Positions 52,415-60,942 of a stretch of DNA of 64,000 nt are shown in pieces; position 1 is the stretch's first letter, and the number at the start of each line of letters is the position of its first letter. Source of the DNA: Streptomyces tubercidicus (GTDB taxonomy: Bacteria; Actinomycetota; Actinomycetes; Streptomycetales; Streptomycetaceae). The stretch covers positions 7,068,001 to 7,132,000 of the forward strand of contig NZ_CP114205.1 of the NCBI RefSeq assembly GCF_027497495.1. The letters run 5' to 3'. The notes below the pieces were generated by a model. It was not told the origin of the DNA and did no database searches. It worked only from the letters and a program-made list of their open reading frames with translations. The translations under genes and the position numbers were made by a program.

Positions 52415-52446
52415 GTGGGGCGGGCCGGGACGGCGGCCCACCCCAC
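52415..52446 (-). terminator. Strong hairpin between uptake and biosynthetic genes
   Basis: On the minus strand GTGGGGTGGGCC pairs with GGCCCGCCCCAC across an eight-base loop (12 pairs including one G-U). It lies after the binding-protein stop and before the ATP-grasp gene. There is no T-run, so it may be a terminator, an attenuator or an RNA-stabilising processing structure. Confidence 0.55.
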
Positions 52447-52454
52447 GCTGGCGG

Positions 52455-53462
52455 TCAGCCCTTCGGCAGCGGCACGCCGGCGGCCTTCGCCACATCGGCG
52501 AGCATGTGCTCGGCGGCCTGGATGCCGATACCGGACATCCAGGTCTCGTCCGGCACGTTGAAGACCTTGTGGTCCTTGACGGCCCGCAGGTCCTTCCAGA
52601 CCGGGTTGGACGTGACGTCCTTCTGCTGCGTCTTGTCCGGCTCGTCCGCGACGGTCACGAACACCATGTCGGCGTCGGCCTTGTCGATCTGCTCCGGGCT
52701 GACGTCGAGCATCGTCTTGACCGGGTCGGTGGAGCTCTGCGACTTCGGCCGGGCCAGGCCGATGTCGTTCAGGACCACGCCGCTGTAGGACGACTTCTGG
52801 TAGAGGCGGGTCGGACCGGCGACGAAGCGGACCACGGAGGCCGTGGGCATCTTGACGTGGTTCTTCTTCTTGATGGCCTCGCCCAGCGCCTTGGCCCGGC
52901 TCTCGTACGCCTTGAGCTTCTGGTCGGCTTCCTTCTCCAGACCCAGCGCCTTGGCGTGGACCTTCAGATTGGCCTTCCAGGGACCGCCGGTGGTCTCGGT
53001 GAAGACGGTCGGCGCGATGGCGTTGAGCTTGTCGTAGATCTTCTCGTGCCGGACCTTGGAGGACAGGATCAGATCGGGCTTGAGCATCGCGATCTTCTCA
53101 AGGTTCGGCTCCAGCAGCGGACCGACGTCCTTGACGCCGTCGATCTCACCCTTGAGGTACGAGGGGAAGCCGCCCTCGGACTTCATGTGCGGGGAGACCG
53201 CGCCGACCGGCTTGATGCCGAGCGTGGCGACATCGTCGAGCTCACCGGTGTCCAGGACGACCACCCGCTTCGGCTTGGCGGGGATCTTCACGTCGCCGCC
53301 GAGGACGCTCTTGACGGTGCGCGGGAAACCGGCGCCGCCCTTCGCCGCGTCGTCGTCGGAGGAGGAGCCACCGCCACACGCGGTGAGACCGGCGGTACCC
53401 AGGGCGGTGGCGAGCAGCGCGGCCGGCAGACGCCGGGCGCGGAGAGCGGATCTGCTGAACAT
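52455..53462 (-). CDS. Siderophore-binding lipoprotein of ABC transporter
   Basis: This 335-residue protein has a lipobox LTAC (Cys29) after a charged-hydrophobic signal. The FecB/FhuD-like Fep fold follows: PKRVVVLDTGELDDVATLGI, IGPLLEPNLEKIAMLKPDLIL in outline and WMSGIGIQAAEHML. It captures the ferric siderophore outside the membrane and passes it to the permeases upstream. The ribosome site AAGGAAG precedes ATG. It is the last gene of the uptake group, 63 bases after the ATPase stop. Confidence 0.93.
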   Translation of the reverse strand: MFSRSALRARRLPAALLATALGTAGLTACGGGSSSDDDAAKGGAGFPRTVKSVLGGDVKIPAKPKRVVVLDTGELDDVATLGIKPVGAVSPHMKSEGGFPSYLKGEIDGVKDVGPLLEPNLEKIAMLKPDLILSSKVRHEKIYDKLNAIAPTVFTETTGGPWKANLKVHAKALGLEKEADQKLKAYESRAKALGEAIKKKNHVKMPTASVVRFVAGPTRLYQKSSYSGVVLNDIGLARPKSQSSTDPVKTMLDVSPEQIDKADADMVFVTVADEPDKTQQKDVTSNPVWKDLRAVKDHKVFNVPDETWMSGIGIQAAEHMLADVAKAAGVPLPKG

Positions 53463-53525
53463 GAGGGTTCGACTTCCTTGAGGGGAGAGCGGGAAGGGAC
53501 GTGCTCGTGGGGGAGAGCGGTCGGG

Positions 53526-54338
53526 TCAGGCGGAGACGGCGGTATGCCGTTTCGCGCTGCCCTTGGGGACGACCAGCGGGGTGCCGGTCTCGGGGTCGGG
53601 AATCACCCGGCAGTCCACGTCGAACACGGACTTGACCAGCTCCGCGTCGAGGACGTCCGCCGGAGCGCCGGACGCCGCCAGCTGCCCGTCCTTGAGGACC
53701 ACGAGATGATCCGCGTAGCGGGCGGCCTGCCCGAGGTCGTGCAGCACCATCACCACGGTGCGGCCCGCCTCGGAGTGCAGCGCGGCGACCAGGTCGAGGA
53801 CATCGAGCTGGTGCCGCAGATCCAGGAAGGTGGTGGGCTCGTCGAGCAGCAGCAGATCGGTGTCCTGGGCCAGCGCGAGCGCGATCCAGGCGCGCTGCCG
53901 CTGGCCACCGGAGAGCTGGTCGACGGGCTGGTGGCGCAGCTCCTCGGTGCCGGTGCGCCGCAGCGCCTCCTCCACCGCCTGCTGGTCCGCCGTCGACCAG
54001 GGGCTCAGCAGCCGCTGGTGCGGATAGCGGCCGAGCCGTACCAGCGCCTCGACGGTGATCGCGTCGGGGGTGACCGGCTGCTGCGGCAGCAGCCCCATCC
54101 GCAGGGCCAGCGCACGGGCCGGCATCCGGTGGATATCGGCGCCGTCCAGCGCGACGGTGCCGGCGGCCGGCGCCAGCAGTCGCGTCAGACCGCGCAACAG
54201 GGTCGACTTCCCACAGGCGTTGGGGCCGACGACGGCGGTGACGGCGCCGCCGGGCAGCACCAGATCGAGGCCGCCGACGATCAGCCGGTCGCCGTAGCGC
54301 AGATCGAGTCCGTGGGTGGAGAGCTGGTTGGCGGTCAT
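53526..54338 (-). CDS. Iron-siderophore ABC transporter ATP-binding protein
   Basis: This 270-residue FecE-like ATPase has Walker A GPNACGKST (38-46), signature LSGGQRQRAWIALA, Walker B LLLLDEPTTFLDLRHQ and a switch His in MVLHDLGQA. All residues are intact. The start overlaps the stop of the second permease (ATGA), and the binding-protein gene follows. The longer frame to 54809 is a shadow of the permease. Confidence 0.94.
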   Translation of the reverse strand: MTANQLSTHGLDLRYGDRLIVGGLDLVLPGGAVTAVVGPNACGKSTLLRGLTRLLAPAAGTVALDGADIHRMPARALALRMGLLPQQPVTPDAITVEALVRLGRYPHQRLLSPWSTADQQAVEEALRRTGTEELRHQPVDQLSGGQRQRAWIALALAQDTDLLLLDEPTTFLDLRHQLDVLDLVAALHSEAGRTVVMVLHDLGQAARYADHLVVLKDGQLAASGAPADVLDAELVKSVFDVDCRVIPDPETGTPLVVPKGSAKRHTAVSA

Positions 54339-55405
54339 CGGACACTCCTGTTCACGGAACTGCTCTGACGGATCATCAGCACCAGCAGCCAGGGCGCGCC
54401 CAGAGTGGCGGTGACCACTCCGACCGGCAGACCGCTGACCGGCAGCAGATACTGCGCCACCAGATCGGAGGCGAGCAGCAGTACGGCACCGGCGAGGGCG
54501 GACAGCGCCAGCGTCCCGGCGGTCGGCGGTCCGGCGAGGAACCGCACCATGTGCGGGACGGCCAGCGCGACGAAGGCGACCGGGCCGGTCAGCGCGGCGG
54601 CCAGCGAGGCCAGCACGATGGCGATGACCAGGATCTGGAGCCGGGCGGTGTGGGTGTTCAGGCCGAGCGTGCCGGCCGAGTCGTCGCCCAGGTCGAGTAC
54701 GGCGAGCCGGCGGTGCAGGACGAAGGCCAGGGCCAGGCCCACGGCCACCGCCCCGCCCGCGGACCACACCTCCGTCCAGGTCCGCCCGTACACCGAGCCG
54801 GTGGTCCACTGCAGGGCCGAGCCGGCCAGCTCGGTGGGGAAGCTGACGACCATGAAGCTCACCGCCGCGGACAGGCCCGCCTGGACGGCGAGGCCGACCA
54901 GCACCAGGCGGGTCACACTGGTGCCGGAGCGCCCGCCGAAGACTCCCAGCAGCACCGCGGCGAGCAGTCCGCCGCCGAGCGCGGCCAGCGGCATCAGCGC
55001 CTGCGAGGCCCCGGCGGCCAGCATCGCCACCGCACCGAACGAGGCCCCGCCGGTCACCCCCATCACATCGGGGGAGGCGAGCGGATTGCGGAACAGCCGC
55101 TGCAGCAGGGCACCGCCCACGGCCAGGCCCGCCCCCGCGACGATCGCCGCGGCCATCCGCGGCGCCCGGAACTCCTGGACGATCAGCACCGTGCCGGCAT
55201 TCCCGGCGCCGAACAGGCCCTTGACCGCCTCGACCGGCGGCAGCGGCATCTCACCGTTGGCCACGGACACCGTCACCAGCGCGCAGAGCACCACCAGACC
55301 CGCCACGGCGACCAGCGCGGTCCGGCCGCGTCCCGGCCCGCGCCCGGTGGCCGGGGCAGGCGATGAGGAGCCGAGCGGCTTCGCGCTCCGTACGACGTCG
55401 TTCAT
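54335..55405 (-). CDS. Iron-siderophore ABC permease, FecCD family (FecD-like)
   Basis: This 356-residue protein has about ten membrane helices of the FecCD type: GLFGAGNAGTVLIVQEFRAPR near the start, then LQRLFRNPLASPDVMGVTGGA and a coupling-loop region around RLQILVIAIVLASLAAALTG. It forms a heterodimer with the upstream permease. The start overlaps the stop of that gene by ATGA, and the stop overlaps the ATPase start. An N-terminal basic, Pro/Ala-rich cytoplasmic arm of about 30 residues is not part of the fold. Confidence 0.93.
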   Translation of the reverse strand: MNDVVRSAKPLGSSSPAPATGRGPGRGRTALVAVAGLVVLCALVTVSVANGEMPLPPVEAVKGLFGAGNAGTVLIVQEFRAPRMAAAIVAGAGLAVGGALLQRLFRNPLASPDVMGVTGGASFGAVAMLAAGASQALMPLAALGGGLLAAVLLGVFGGRSGTSVTRLVLVGLAVQAGLSAAVSFMVVSFPTELAGSALQWTTGSVYGRTWTEVWSAGGAVAVGLALAFVLHRRLAVLDLGDDSAGTLGLNTHTARLQILVIAIVLASLAAALTGPVAFVALAVPHMVRFLAGPPTAGTLALSALAGAVLLLASDLVAQYLLPVSGLPVGVVTATLGAPWLLVLMIRQSSSVNRSVR

Positions 55406-56448
55406 CGGGCCACCTTCCGGGCCAGCAGCGCCAGCAGCGGCGCGCCGAGGAACGCGCTGATGATGCCGACCTGAAGTTCGGACGGCCGGATGACGAGCCG
55501 TCCGAGGATGTCGGCGGTGAGCAGCAGCAGCGGTCCGGCGATCAGACAGCCGGGCACCACGACCCGGTGATCGGAGGTGCGCAGCAACTGGCGGACCAGA
55601 TGCGGTGCGGCCAGCCCGATGAAGGCCAGTGGACCGGCGACGGCCACCGCGGAGGCGGCGAGCAGTACGACGGCCAGGCCGCCGACGGTGCGGATCCGGG
55701 ACACCGGCACACCCAGCGCCTGCGCCGAATCGTCGCCCAGCGCCAGCGCGTTGAGCGCGGGGGCGAGGGCCAGCGCGACGACCAGGCCGATCACCAGGGT
55801 CGGCAGCACCGGGTAGAGCACCGACAGCGGGCGCTCGGCCAGCGAACCGGCCAGCCAGAACCGTGCCTCGTCCAGCGACCGCTTGCTGGCCAGCATGACC
55901 GTCGACGTCCAGGACAGCAGCACGAGTTGCAGCACGGTGCCGCCCAGCGCGAGGCGTACCGGGTCGAGGTCACCGGCGCGCCGGGCCAGCGCCTGGGCGA
56001 ACAGCGCGGCGGCCGCGGCCCCGGCGAACGCGAACCAGAGGTACTGCACGGGCCGGGTCAGATGCAGCGCGAAGATCGCGGTGACCACCGCGAAGCCCGC
56101 GCCCGCGTTGATGCCGAGCGTCGTGGGGGAGGCGAGCGGATTGCGGGTGATGCCCTGGACGACCGCTCCGGCGACCCCGAGCGCGGCGCCGACGGCGAGC
56201 GCCACGGCGGTCCGCGGGACCCGAAGCCCCGTCACCACCAGGGCGTCCGGCCCATGGGCGGCGCCGGTCAGCGCTTCCCAGACAGTGGACAGTGGTACGG
56301 AGCGGGCGCCGAGCACGAGGCTCAGGGCGGTACAGACCGCCAGCGCACCGAGCCCGGCCGCGAACAGCGGAACGCGCCGCAGGGTGTTCGCGGCGGGACG
56401 CGTATCGGGCACTGGGGGTGCAGTGGCAGGAGGTTTGGTCGTCGACAC
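55402..56448 (-). CDS. Iron-siderophore ABC permease, FecCD family (FecC-like)
   Basis: This 348-residue permease has ~ten helices, with VVQGITRNPLASPTTLGINAGAGF and LGVPVSRIRTVGGLAVVLLAAS. A GTG at 56448 is the most upstream start and lies only 11 bases after the iron box, with no ribosome site in front, so the transcript is probably leaderless. It is the first gene of the iron-controlled operon that runs through the transporter and probably into the biosynthetic genes. Confidence 0.93.
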   Translation of the reverse strand: MSTTKPPATAPPVPDTRPAANTLRRVPLFAAGLGALAVCTALSLVLGARSVPLSTVWEALTGAAHGPDALVVTGLRVPRTAVALAVGAALGVAGAVVQGITRNPLASPTTLGINAGAGFAVVTAIFALHLTRPVQYLWFAFAGAAAAALFAQALARRAGDLDPVRLALGGTVLQLVLLSWTSTVMLASKRSLDEARFWLAGSLAERPLSVLYPVLPTLVIGLVVALALAPALNALALGDDSAQALGVPVSRIRTVGGLAVVLLAASAVAVAGPLAFIGLAAPHLVRQLLRTSDHRVVVPGCLIAGPLLLLTADILGRLVIRPSELQVGIISAFLGAPLLALLARKVAR

Positions 56449-56772
56449 GCGTCGTTACATTAGGTTAGGCATACCTAATACTGCAAGCCCGTGTTCGGTA
56501 ACCGCTCAACTATCCCATTTGTCGGCCACCCGGTGCCCCGATCCTGCCCGTATGGCCCCCTTGGGCGACCCCCGGACCTGGGGAGACCTACCCCGTCACC
56601 CCGCCCCCCACTCGGTTCCACTCCACCGCGCTCCGCAGCTGATGACCTCCCGTCAGGAGCGAATGCCGCTTCTGCGTTGAGTCGCGCCCCATATTCCTCG
56701 ATTGCGCGTGATGACACACAGTGCTTCTCTGGTGAGGGGGCCCGGTGGTCCCGCCCGGCCGAGGAGCGCGTC
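56449..56772. other. Divergent intergenic region: iron operon and flavin monooxygenase
   Basis: About 324 bases hold the iron box next to the transporter start. The rest is GC-rich with a lower-GC part near 56700-56760, where the monooxygenase promoter could lie. No further gene is seen. Confidence 0.6.
56460..56478 (-). promoter_or_regulatory. DmdR/IdeR-type iron box
   Basis: TTAGGTTAGGCATACCTAA is a 19-base near-palindrome and matches the actinobacterial iron box consensus TTAGGTTAGGCTAACCTAA at 17 of 19 positions. It begins 11 bases upstream of the FecC-like start codon, so bound Fe-repressor would block transcription. Under low iron the uptake and siderophore genes would be expressed. 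Confidence 0.85.
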
Positions 56773-57918
56773 ATGCACCCCACCACTCCGCGCATCGCGA
56801 TCATCGGTGCCGGACCCGGCGGGCTGACCTGTGCCCGGGTGCTCCAGCGGAGCGGCGTACCGGTCACCGTCTTCGCCCATGAGACGTCCGTCGCCGCCGA
56901 TCCCCAAGGCGGCACCCTGGAACTGCGGATGACGACCGGCCGGACCGCGCTGCGGGCGGCCGGTCTGGACGAGGAGTTCACCGCGATCGCCCGTCCCGTA
57001 CGGCGCGAGGTGCGGCTGCTCGACCACACTGCGACCGTGCTCCTTCAGGACACCCCCGCCCCCGGCGGGCCCGACCGGAACGAGGTCGACCGGGCCGGAC
57101 TGCGCCGTCTGCTGCTCGCCTCCCTCACCGCCGGGACCGTGCACTGGGGCCGCTATCTGCGCACCCTGCACCCGCTCGGCGACGGCCGCCACAAGGCCGA
57201 GTTCGACGACGGTCACACCGAGACCTTCGACCTGGTCATCGGCGCCGACGGAGCCTGGTCCCGGGTGCGGCCGATGCTCTCCGACGACACCCCCCACTAC
57301 TCCGGTGTCACCTTCGTCGAGACCGGGATCGAGGACGCCGACCGCCGCCACCCGGACCTGGCCCGACTGGTCGGCAGCGGCAGCATGCTGGCCCTCTCCG
57401 CAGGCAAGGGGCTGCTCGCCCGGCGGCACAGCCGTGGCCACCTCCTCGTCTACGCGGCATTCCGGGGCTCCCAGGACTGGGCGCTGGAGGCCGGTGTGCG
57501 GGTGACGGACACCGAGGCCGTCCGCGCCGTGCTGCTCGACGGGTTCGCCGGGTGGGACGACCGGCTGCTCGCGCTGCTCCGGGACATCGACGGGGGATTC
57601 ATCAACCGGCCGCTGTTCGCGCTGCCGGTGCCGCACGCCTGGACCCACACCCCGGGCCTCACCCTGCTCGGCGACGCCGCCCATCTGATGACACCGTTCG
57701 CCGGTGGCGGCGCCGGCCTCGCCATGCTCGACGGCTGTGAACTCGCCCGTGCCCTGGCCGAGGGCAGCACCCCGGACGCGGCGGTACGCGCCTACGAATC
57801 CACTGTGCTGCCCCGCGCCGCGCGGACCGCCGGGTACGCCGCCCGCGCGCTGGCCACCGCCTTCGCCCCCGACGCCCCGAAGAGCATGCTGCGCCTTCTG
57901 CGCGCCGACCGGCCGTGA
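56773..57918 (+). CDS. FAD-dependent monooxygenase, TetX-like
   Basis: This 381-residue group A flavin monooxygenase has IAIIGAGPGGLTCARVLQRSG at the start, LVIGADGAWSRVRPML (DG motif) and LTLLGDAAHLMTPFAGGGAG (GD motif) with GLAMLDGCELARAL. Similarity is to TetX-type and aromatic hydroxylase enzymes; the substrate is unknown. ATG 56773 has GAGGAG nine bases upstream; the 94 extra residues of open frame are rejected as non-family. The gene is divergent from the iron operon. Confidence 0.9.
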   Translation: MHPTTPRIAIIGAGPGGLTCARVLQRSGVPVTVFAHETSVAADPQGGTLELRMTTGRTALRAAGLDEEFTAIARPVRREVRLLDHTATVLLQDTPAPGGPDRNEVDRAGLRRLLLASLTAGTVHWGRYLRTLHPLGDGRHKAEFDDGHTETFDLVIGADGAWSRVRPMLSDDTPHYSGVTFVETGIEDADRRHPDLARLVGSGSMLALSAGKGLLARRHSRGHLLVYAAFRGSQDWALEAGVRVTDTEAVRAVLLDGFAGWDDRLLALLRDIDGGFINRPLFALPVPHAWTHTPGLTLLGDAAHLMTPFAGGGAGLAMLDGCELARALAEGSTPDAAVRAYESTVLPRAARTAGYAARALATAFAPDAPKSMLRLLRADRP

Positions 57919-58057
57919 CCCCCGGCCCGCCGCCTCCGGTTGCGCCCCCGCCGCCCCCATCGCACCATCGGCACCGTACGGATACCGGATCGGCAGCGTA
58001 CGGACCCGAGCGCGGCACCGCCCGGCCAGCGCCCGGCGCGGAGGGACGGAACACACC

Positions 58058-58822
58058 GTGAAGATCACTGAGCCCACGCCCGGTGCGCCCTGCTGGGTCG
58101 AGCTGGGCACCTCGGACGTGGACGCCGCCAAGGTGTACTACCGCCATGTCTTCGGCTGGCGCGCCGAAACGGACCCGCGCGAGGAGGCGGGCGGCTACAC
58201 CACGCTGTACCTGGGGGACGACCCGGTCGCCGCGCTGACCCCGCTCTACGCCCCCGGGCAGCCGACCGCCTGGACCGTGTCGTTCGCGACCCGCGACGCC
58301 GATGCGACGGCCGCGGCGGCCGCCGCGGCGGGCGGGCGGCGGTTGATGGGGCCGATGGACGTGTTCGACGTGGGCCGCTTCGCCGTACTGGCCGACCCGG
58401 AGGGCGCCGTCTTCTCGGTATGGCAGGCCCGTTCGTTCGCGGGCGCCGCGGTGTTCAACGCACCGGGCTCCCTCGGCTGGGTGGAGCTCGCCACCCGGGA
58501 CGCCGAGGCCGCCAAGGCGTTCTACACGACCGTCTTCGGCTGGACCGTCGGCACCCACGAGGACTATCCGCAGTGGGGCATCGACGGCGCCGACTTCGGC
58601 GGCCTGAGCGCACTGGACGAGTTCTACCCGGAGGACATCAGAGCGCACTGGCTGCCGTACTTCGCGGTCGCCGACGTGGAGGAGACCGCCGCCCGCGCCG
58701 CCGAGTCCGGCGGGATGCTGCTGGTGCCCCCGACGGAGGTTCCCCACGGGCCGAAGGTCGCGGTGATCCGGGATCCGCAGGGCGGCTCGTTCGGCATCCA
58801 CCGCGTCGGCACCGAGGGCTGA
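58058..58822 (+). CDS. Two-domain VOC (glyoxalase-like) protein
   Basis: This 254-residue protein has two tandem VOC domains. The first has CWVELGTSDVDAAKVYYRHV with GRFAVLADPEGAVFSVW, the second LGWVELATRDAEAAKAFYTT with KVAVIRDPQGGSFGIHR. Metal ligands His/Glu vary, as in the 27 kDa antigen Cfp30B type. Start GTG 58058 has a GAGGGACGGA stretch upstream. It may detoxify or modify small metabolites; substrate unknown. It follows the monooxygenase by about 140 bases. Confidence 0.9.
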   Translation: MKITEPTPGAPCWVELGTSDVDAAKVYYRHVFGWRAETDPREEAGGYTTLYLGDDPVAALTPLYAPGQPTAWTVSFATRDADATAAAAAAAGGRRLMGPMDVFDVGRFAVLADPEGAVFSVWQARSFAGAAVFNAPGSLGWVELATRDAEAAKAFYTTVFGWTVGTHEDYPQWGIDGADFGGLSALDEFYPEDIRAHWLPYFAVADVEETAARAAESGGMLLVPPTEVPHGPKVAVIRDPQGGSFGIHRVGTEG

Positions 58823-58999
58823 CGCTCGGCCGTTCCCGGTGTCTCCGCCGGTCGATGAGGGGCCGGGAGCCGGGCGCACGCGCGCCGTCACACGATCGGC
58901 GGCCTGTTCGTCGTTTCACCACATTCCCCTGGTGGTTTGCGCGTAATGTCCACTTCCCACCAGTGGGTGATATCGCGCGTCAAGAACAGGAGACCCCCT

Positions 59000-59506
59000 A
59001 TGTCCACGACCGACTTCCTCGCGGCCCGAGGCAAACAGCTCGCCGTCGGCACGGGTGCGCTGGCCACGGCCGTCGCGCTCGGTGCGACGCTGTTCGCCGC
59101 GGCCCCGGCCCAGGCGACGCCCGGTCCCCCCAAGCCCTTCGGCGTGGTCACCACCAAGAAGGGGCTGAGCGAGCGTCAGTACCCCAGCACGGACTCGGCC
59201 GTACGGGGCTACCTCCGGCACCGGGCGCACGTCGGCCTGGTGTGCAAGGTGCGCACCCAGAGCGTGGGCGGCAACTCCGTCTGGTACCTGACGACCCACG
59301 CGGAGCGGGGAACCTGGGTCGCGGCGAAGTACGTGACCAACAGCGGCCGCGTCAAGTACTGCAAGGACATCCGGCACATGCGGGTGCAGCCGAAGCACGC
59401 GGCGAGCTTGTTGCCGAAGCACGGCGCGAGCTTGCTGCCCAAGCACGCGGCCAGCTCGCCGCCGAAGCATGCGGCCATCGCGCCGCCGCAGCACGCCGTG
59501 GGCTGA
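59000..59506 (+). CDS. Secreted SH3-like protein with Pro-Lys-His repeat tail
   Basis: This 168-residue protein has a signal peptide (about 1-42, ending AQATP) and an SH3-like middle (FGVVTTKKGLSERQYPSTDS, GLVCKVRTQSVGGNSVWYLT, TWVAAKYVTNSGRV). The C-terminal tail consists of about five PKHAASLL-like units. AACAGGAG lies upstream of ATG 59000. The domain resembles bacterial SH3 cell-wall-binding modules; the two cysteines may form a disulfide. The tail may bind metal through His or simply extend. Confidence 0.8.
   Translation: MSTTDFLAARGKQLAVGTGALATAVALGATLFAAAPAQATPGPPKPFGVVTTKKGLSERQYPSTDSAVRGYLRHRAHVGLVCKVRTQSVGGNSVWYLTTHAERGTWVAAKYVTNSGRVKYCKDIRHMRVQPKHAASLLPKHGASLLPKHAASSPPKHAAIAPPQHAVG
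59390..59500 (+). repeat. 24-bp tandem repeats in secreted protein tail
   Basis: Four full and one partial units of about 24 bases encode PKHAASLL, PKHGASLL, PKHAASSP, PKHAAIAP and PQHAVG. Units differ at a few bases, so they arose by duplication and then diverged. Confidence 0.8.
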
Positions 59507-59520
59507 TGGAGCCCCGGGGA

Positions 59521-59557
59521 GGCCCGGTCCGGTACCGCTGCGGCACCGGACCGGGCC
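59521..59557 (+). terminator. Strong rho-independent-type terminator
   Basis: GGCCCGGTCCGGT (59521-59533) pairs perfectly with ACCGGACCGGGCC (59545-59557) over an 11-base loop, followed by TTCGTGTGTG. It ends the secreted SH3-like gene. Confidence 0.75.
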
Positions 59558-59708
59558 TTCGTGTGTGCCCCGCCGCGCCCCACCCGCTGCGGCCCCCTTC
59601 CGTATTTCTGGAACACGTTCTACGGTGCCCTCGATCCGGCAGCCGACGGACCGTCAGCTTCACGGGCCCCTCGGACCGGACGACCGGACCGGACGAACTG
59701 GAGGGGCC

Positions 59709-60923
59709 GTGCACCTCGAATACACCCCCGAACAGCAACAGTTGCGCGCCGAGCTGCGCACCTACTTCGCCGCGCTGGTGCCGGACAACACCTACGGCCG
59801 CGACCCCGGGGGCACCAGGGACACCCACACCGACCCCGCCGCCCAGAAGCGCTTCTACCGCGAGACGGTGCGCCGGCTCGGCACCGACGGCTGGCTCGGC
59901 GTCGGCTGGCCCAAGGAGTTCGGCGGCCGCGGCATGTCCCCGATGGAACAGTTCATCTTCTTCGACGAGGCCGCGCAGGCAGGCGTGCCGCTGCCGCTGA
60001 TGGCGCTGAACACCGTCGGCCCGACGATCATGCAGTTCGGCACCGACGAGCAGAAGTCCTACTTCCTGCCCCGAATCCTCTCCGGCGAGATCGACTTCGC
60101 CATCGGCTACAGCGAACCGGACGCCGGCACCGACCTGGCCGCCCTCAAGACCCGCGCCATACGGGAGGGCGACGAGGACACCGGCCACTACGTCGTCAAC
60201 GGACAGAAGATCTGGACGACGAACGGCGACACCGCGGAGTGGGTCTGGCTCGCGGTACGCACCGATCCGGACGCCCCGCCCCACAAGGGCATCACCATGC
60301 TCCTCGTCCCCACCAGCGACCCCGGCTACTCCTGCACCCTGATCAACACCCTGGCCTCGCACGACACCACCGCCAGCTACTACGAGAACATCACCGTCCC
60401 CGCCTCCCGCCGCGTCGGCCAGGAGAACAAGGGCTGGCGGATCATCACCAACCAGCTCAACCACGAACGGGTCACCCTCGCCGCCCACGGCACCATGGCC
60501 ATCCGCGCCCTGCACAACGTCCAGCGTTGGGCCGCCGACACCGCACTCACCGACGGCCGCCGGGTCATCGACCTGGGCTGGGTACGCGGCCGACTGGCCC
60601 GCACCCACACCCGACTGGACGCCATGAAACTGCTGAACTGGCAGATGGTCGACGCCCTCCAGCACGGCACCCTGACCCCGCAGGACGCCTCCGCGGTCAA
60701 GGTCTACGGCTCCGAGGCCCGCCGCGACGCCTACGCCTGGCTCATGGAAATCGTCGGTTCCGCAGGCCCCCTCAAGGAGGGCTCGGCCGGCGCAGTACTC
60801 CACGGCGAACTGGAACGCGGCTACCGCTCCGCCGTCATCTTCACCTTCGGCGGCGGCAACAACGAGATCCAACGTGAAATCATCTCGTGGATCGGCTTGG
60901 GGATGCCTCGGGTACGACGCTGA
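59709..60923 (+). CDS. Acyl-CoA dehydrogenase family protein
   Basis: This 404-residue protein has the ACAD fold: VHLEYTPEQQQLRAELRTYF, WPKEFGGRGMSPMEQFIFFDE, IGYSEPDAGTDLAALKTRAI (FAD/acyl loop), WTTNGDTAEWVWLAVRT and ENKGWRIITNQLNHERVTLA. The C-terminus has HGELERGYRSAVIFTFGGG. No catalytic Glu is obvious at the usual C-terminal place, so it may be the FadE-type of steroid or nonstandard substrate. GTG 59709 has GGAGGGG upstream. Confidence 0.88.
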   Translation: MHLEYTPEQQQLRAELRTYFAALVPDNTYGRDPGGTRDTHTDPAAQKRFYRETVRRLGTDGWLGVGWPKEFGGRGMSPMEQFIFFDEAAQAGVPLPLMALNTVGPTIMQFGTDEQKSYFLPRILSGEIDFAIGYSEPDAGTDLAALKTRAIREGDEDTGHYVVNGQKIWTTNGDTAEWVWLAVRTDPDAPPHKGITMLLVPTSDPGYSCTLINTLASHDTTASYYENITVPASRRVGQENKGWRIITNQLNHERVTLAAHGTMAIRALHNVQRWAADTALTDGRRVIDLGWVRGRLARTHTRLDAMKLLNWQMVDALQHGTLTPQDASAVKVYGSEARRDAYAWLMEIVGSAGPLKEGSAGAVLHGELERGYRSAVIFTFGGGNNEIQREIISWIGLGMPRVRR

Positions 60924-60942
60924 GGCGGCAGCGGGAGGTGCG

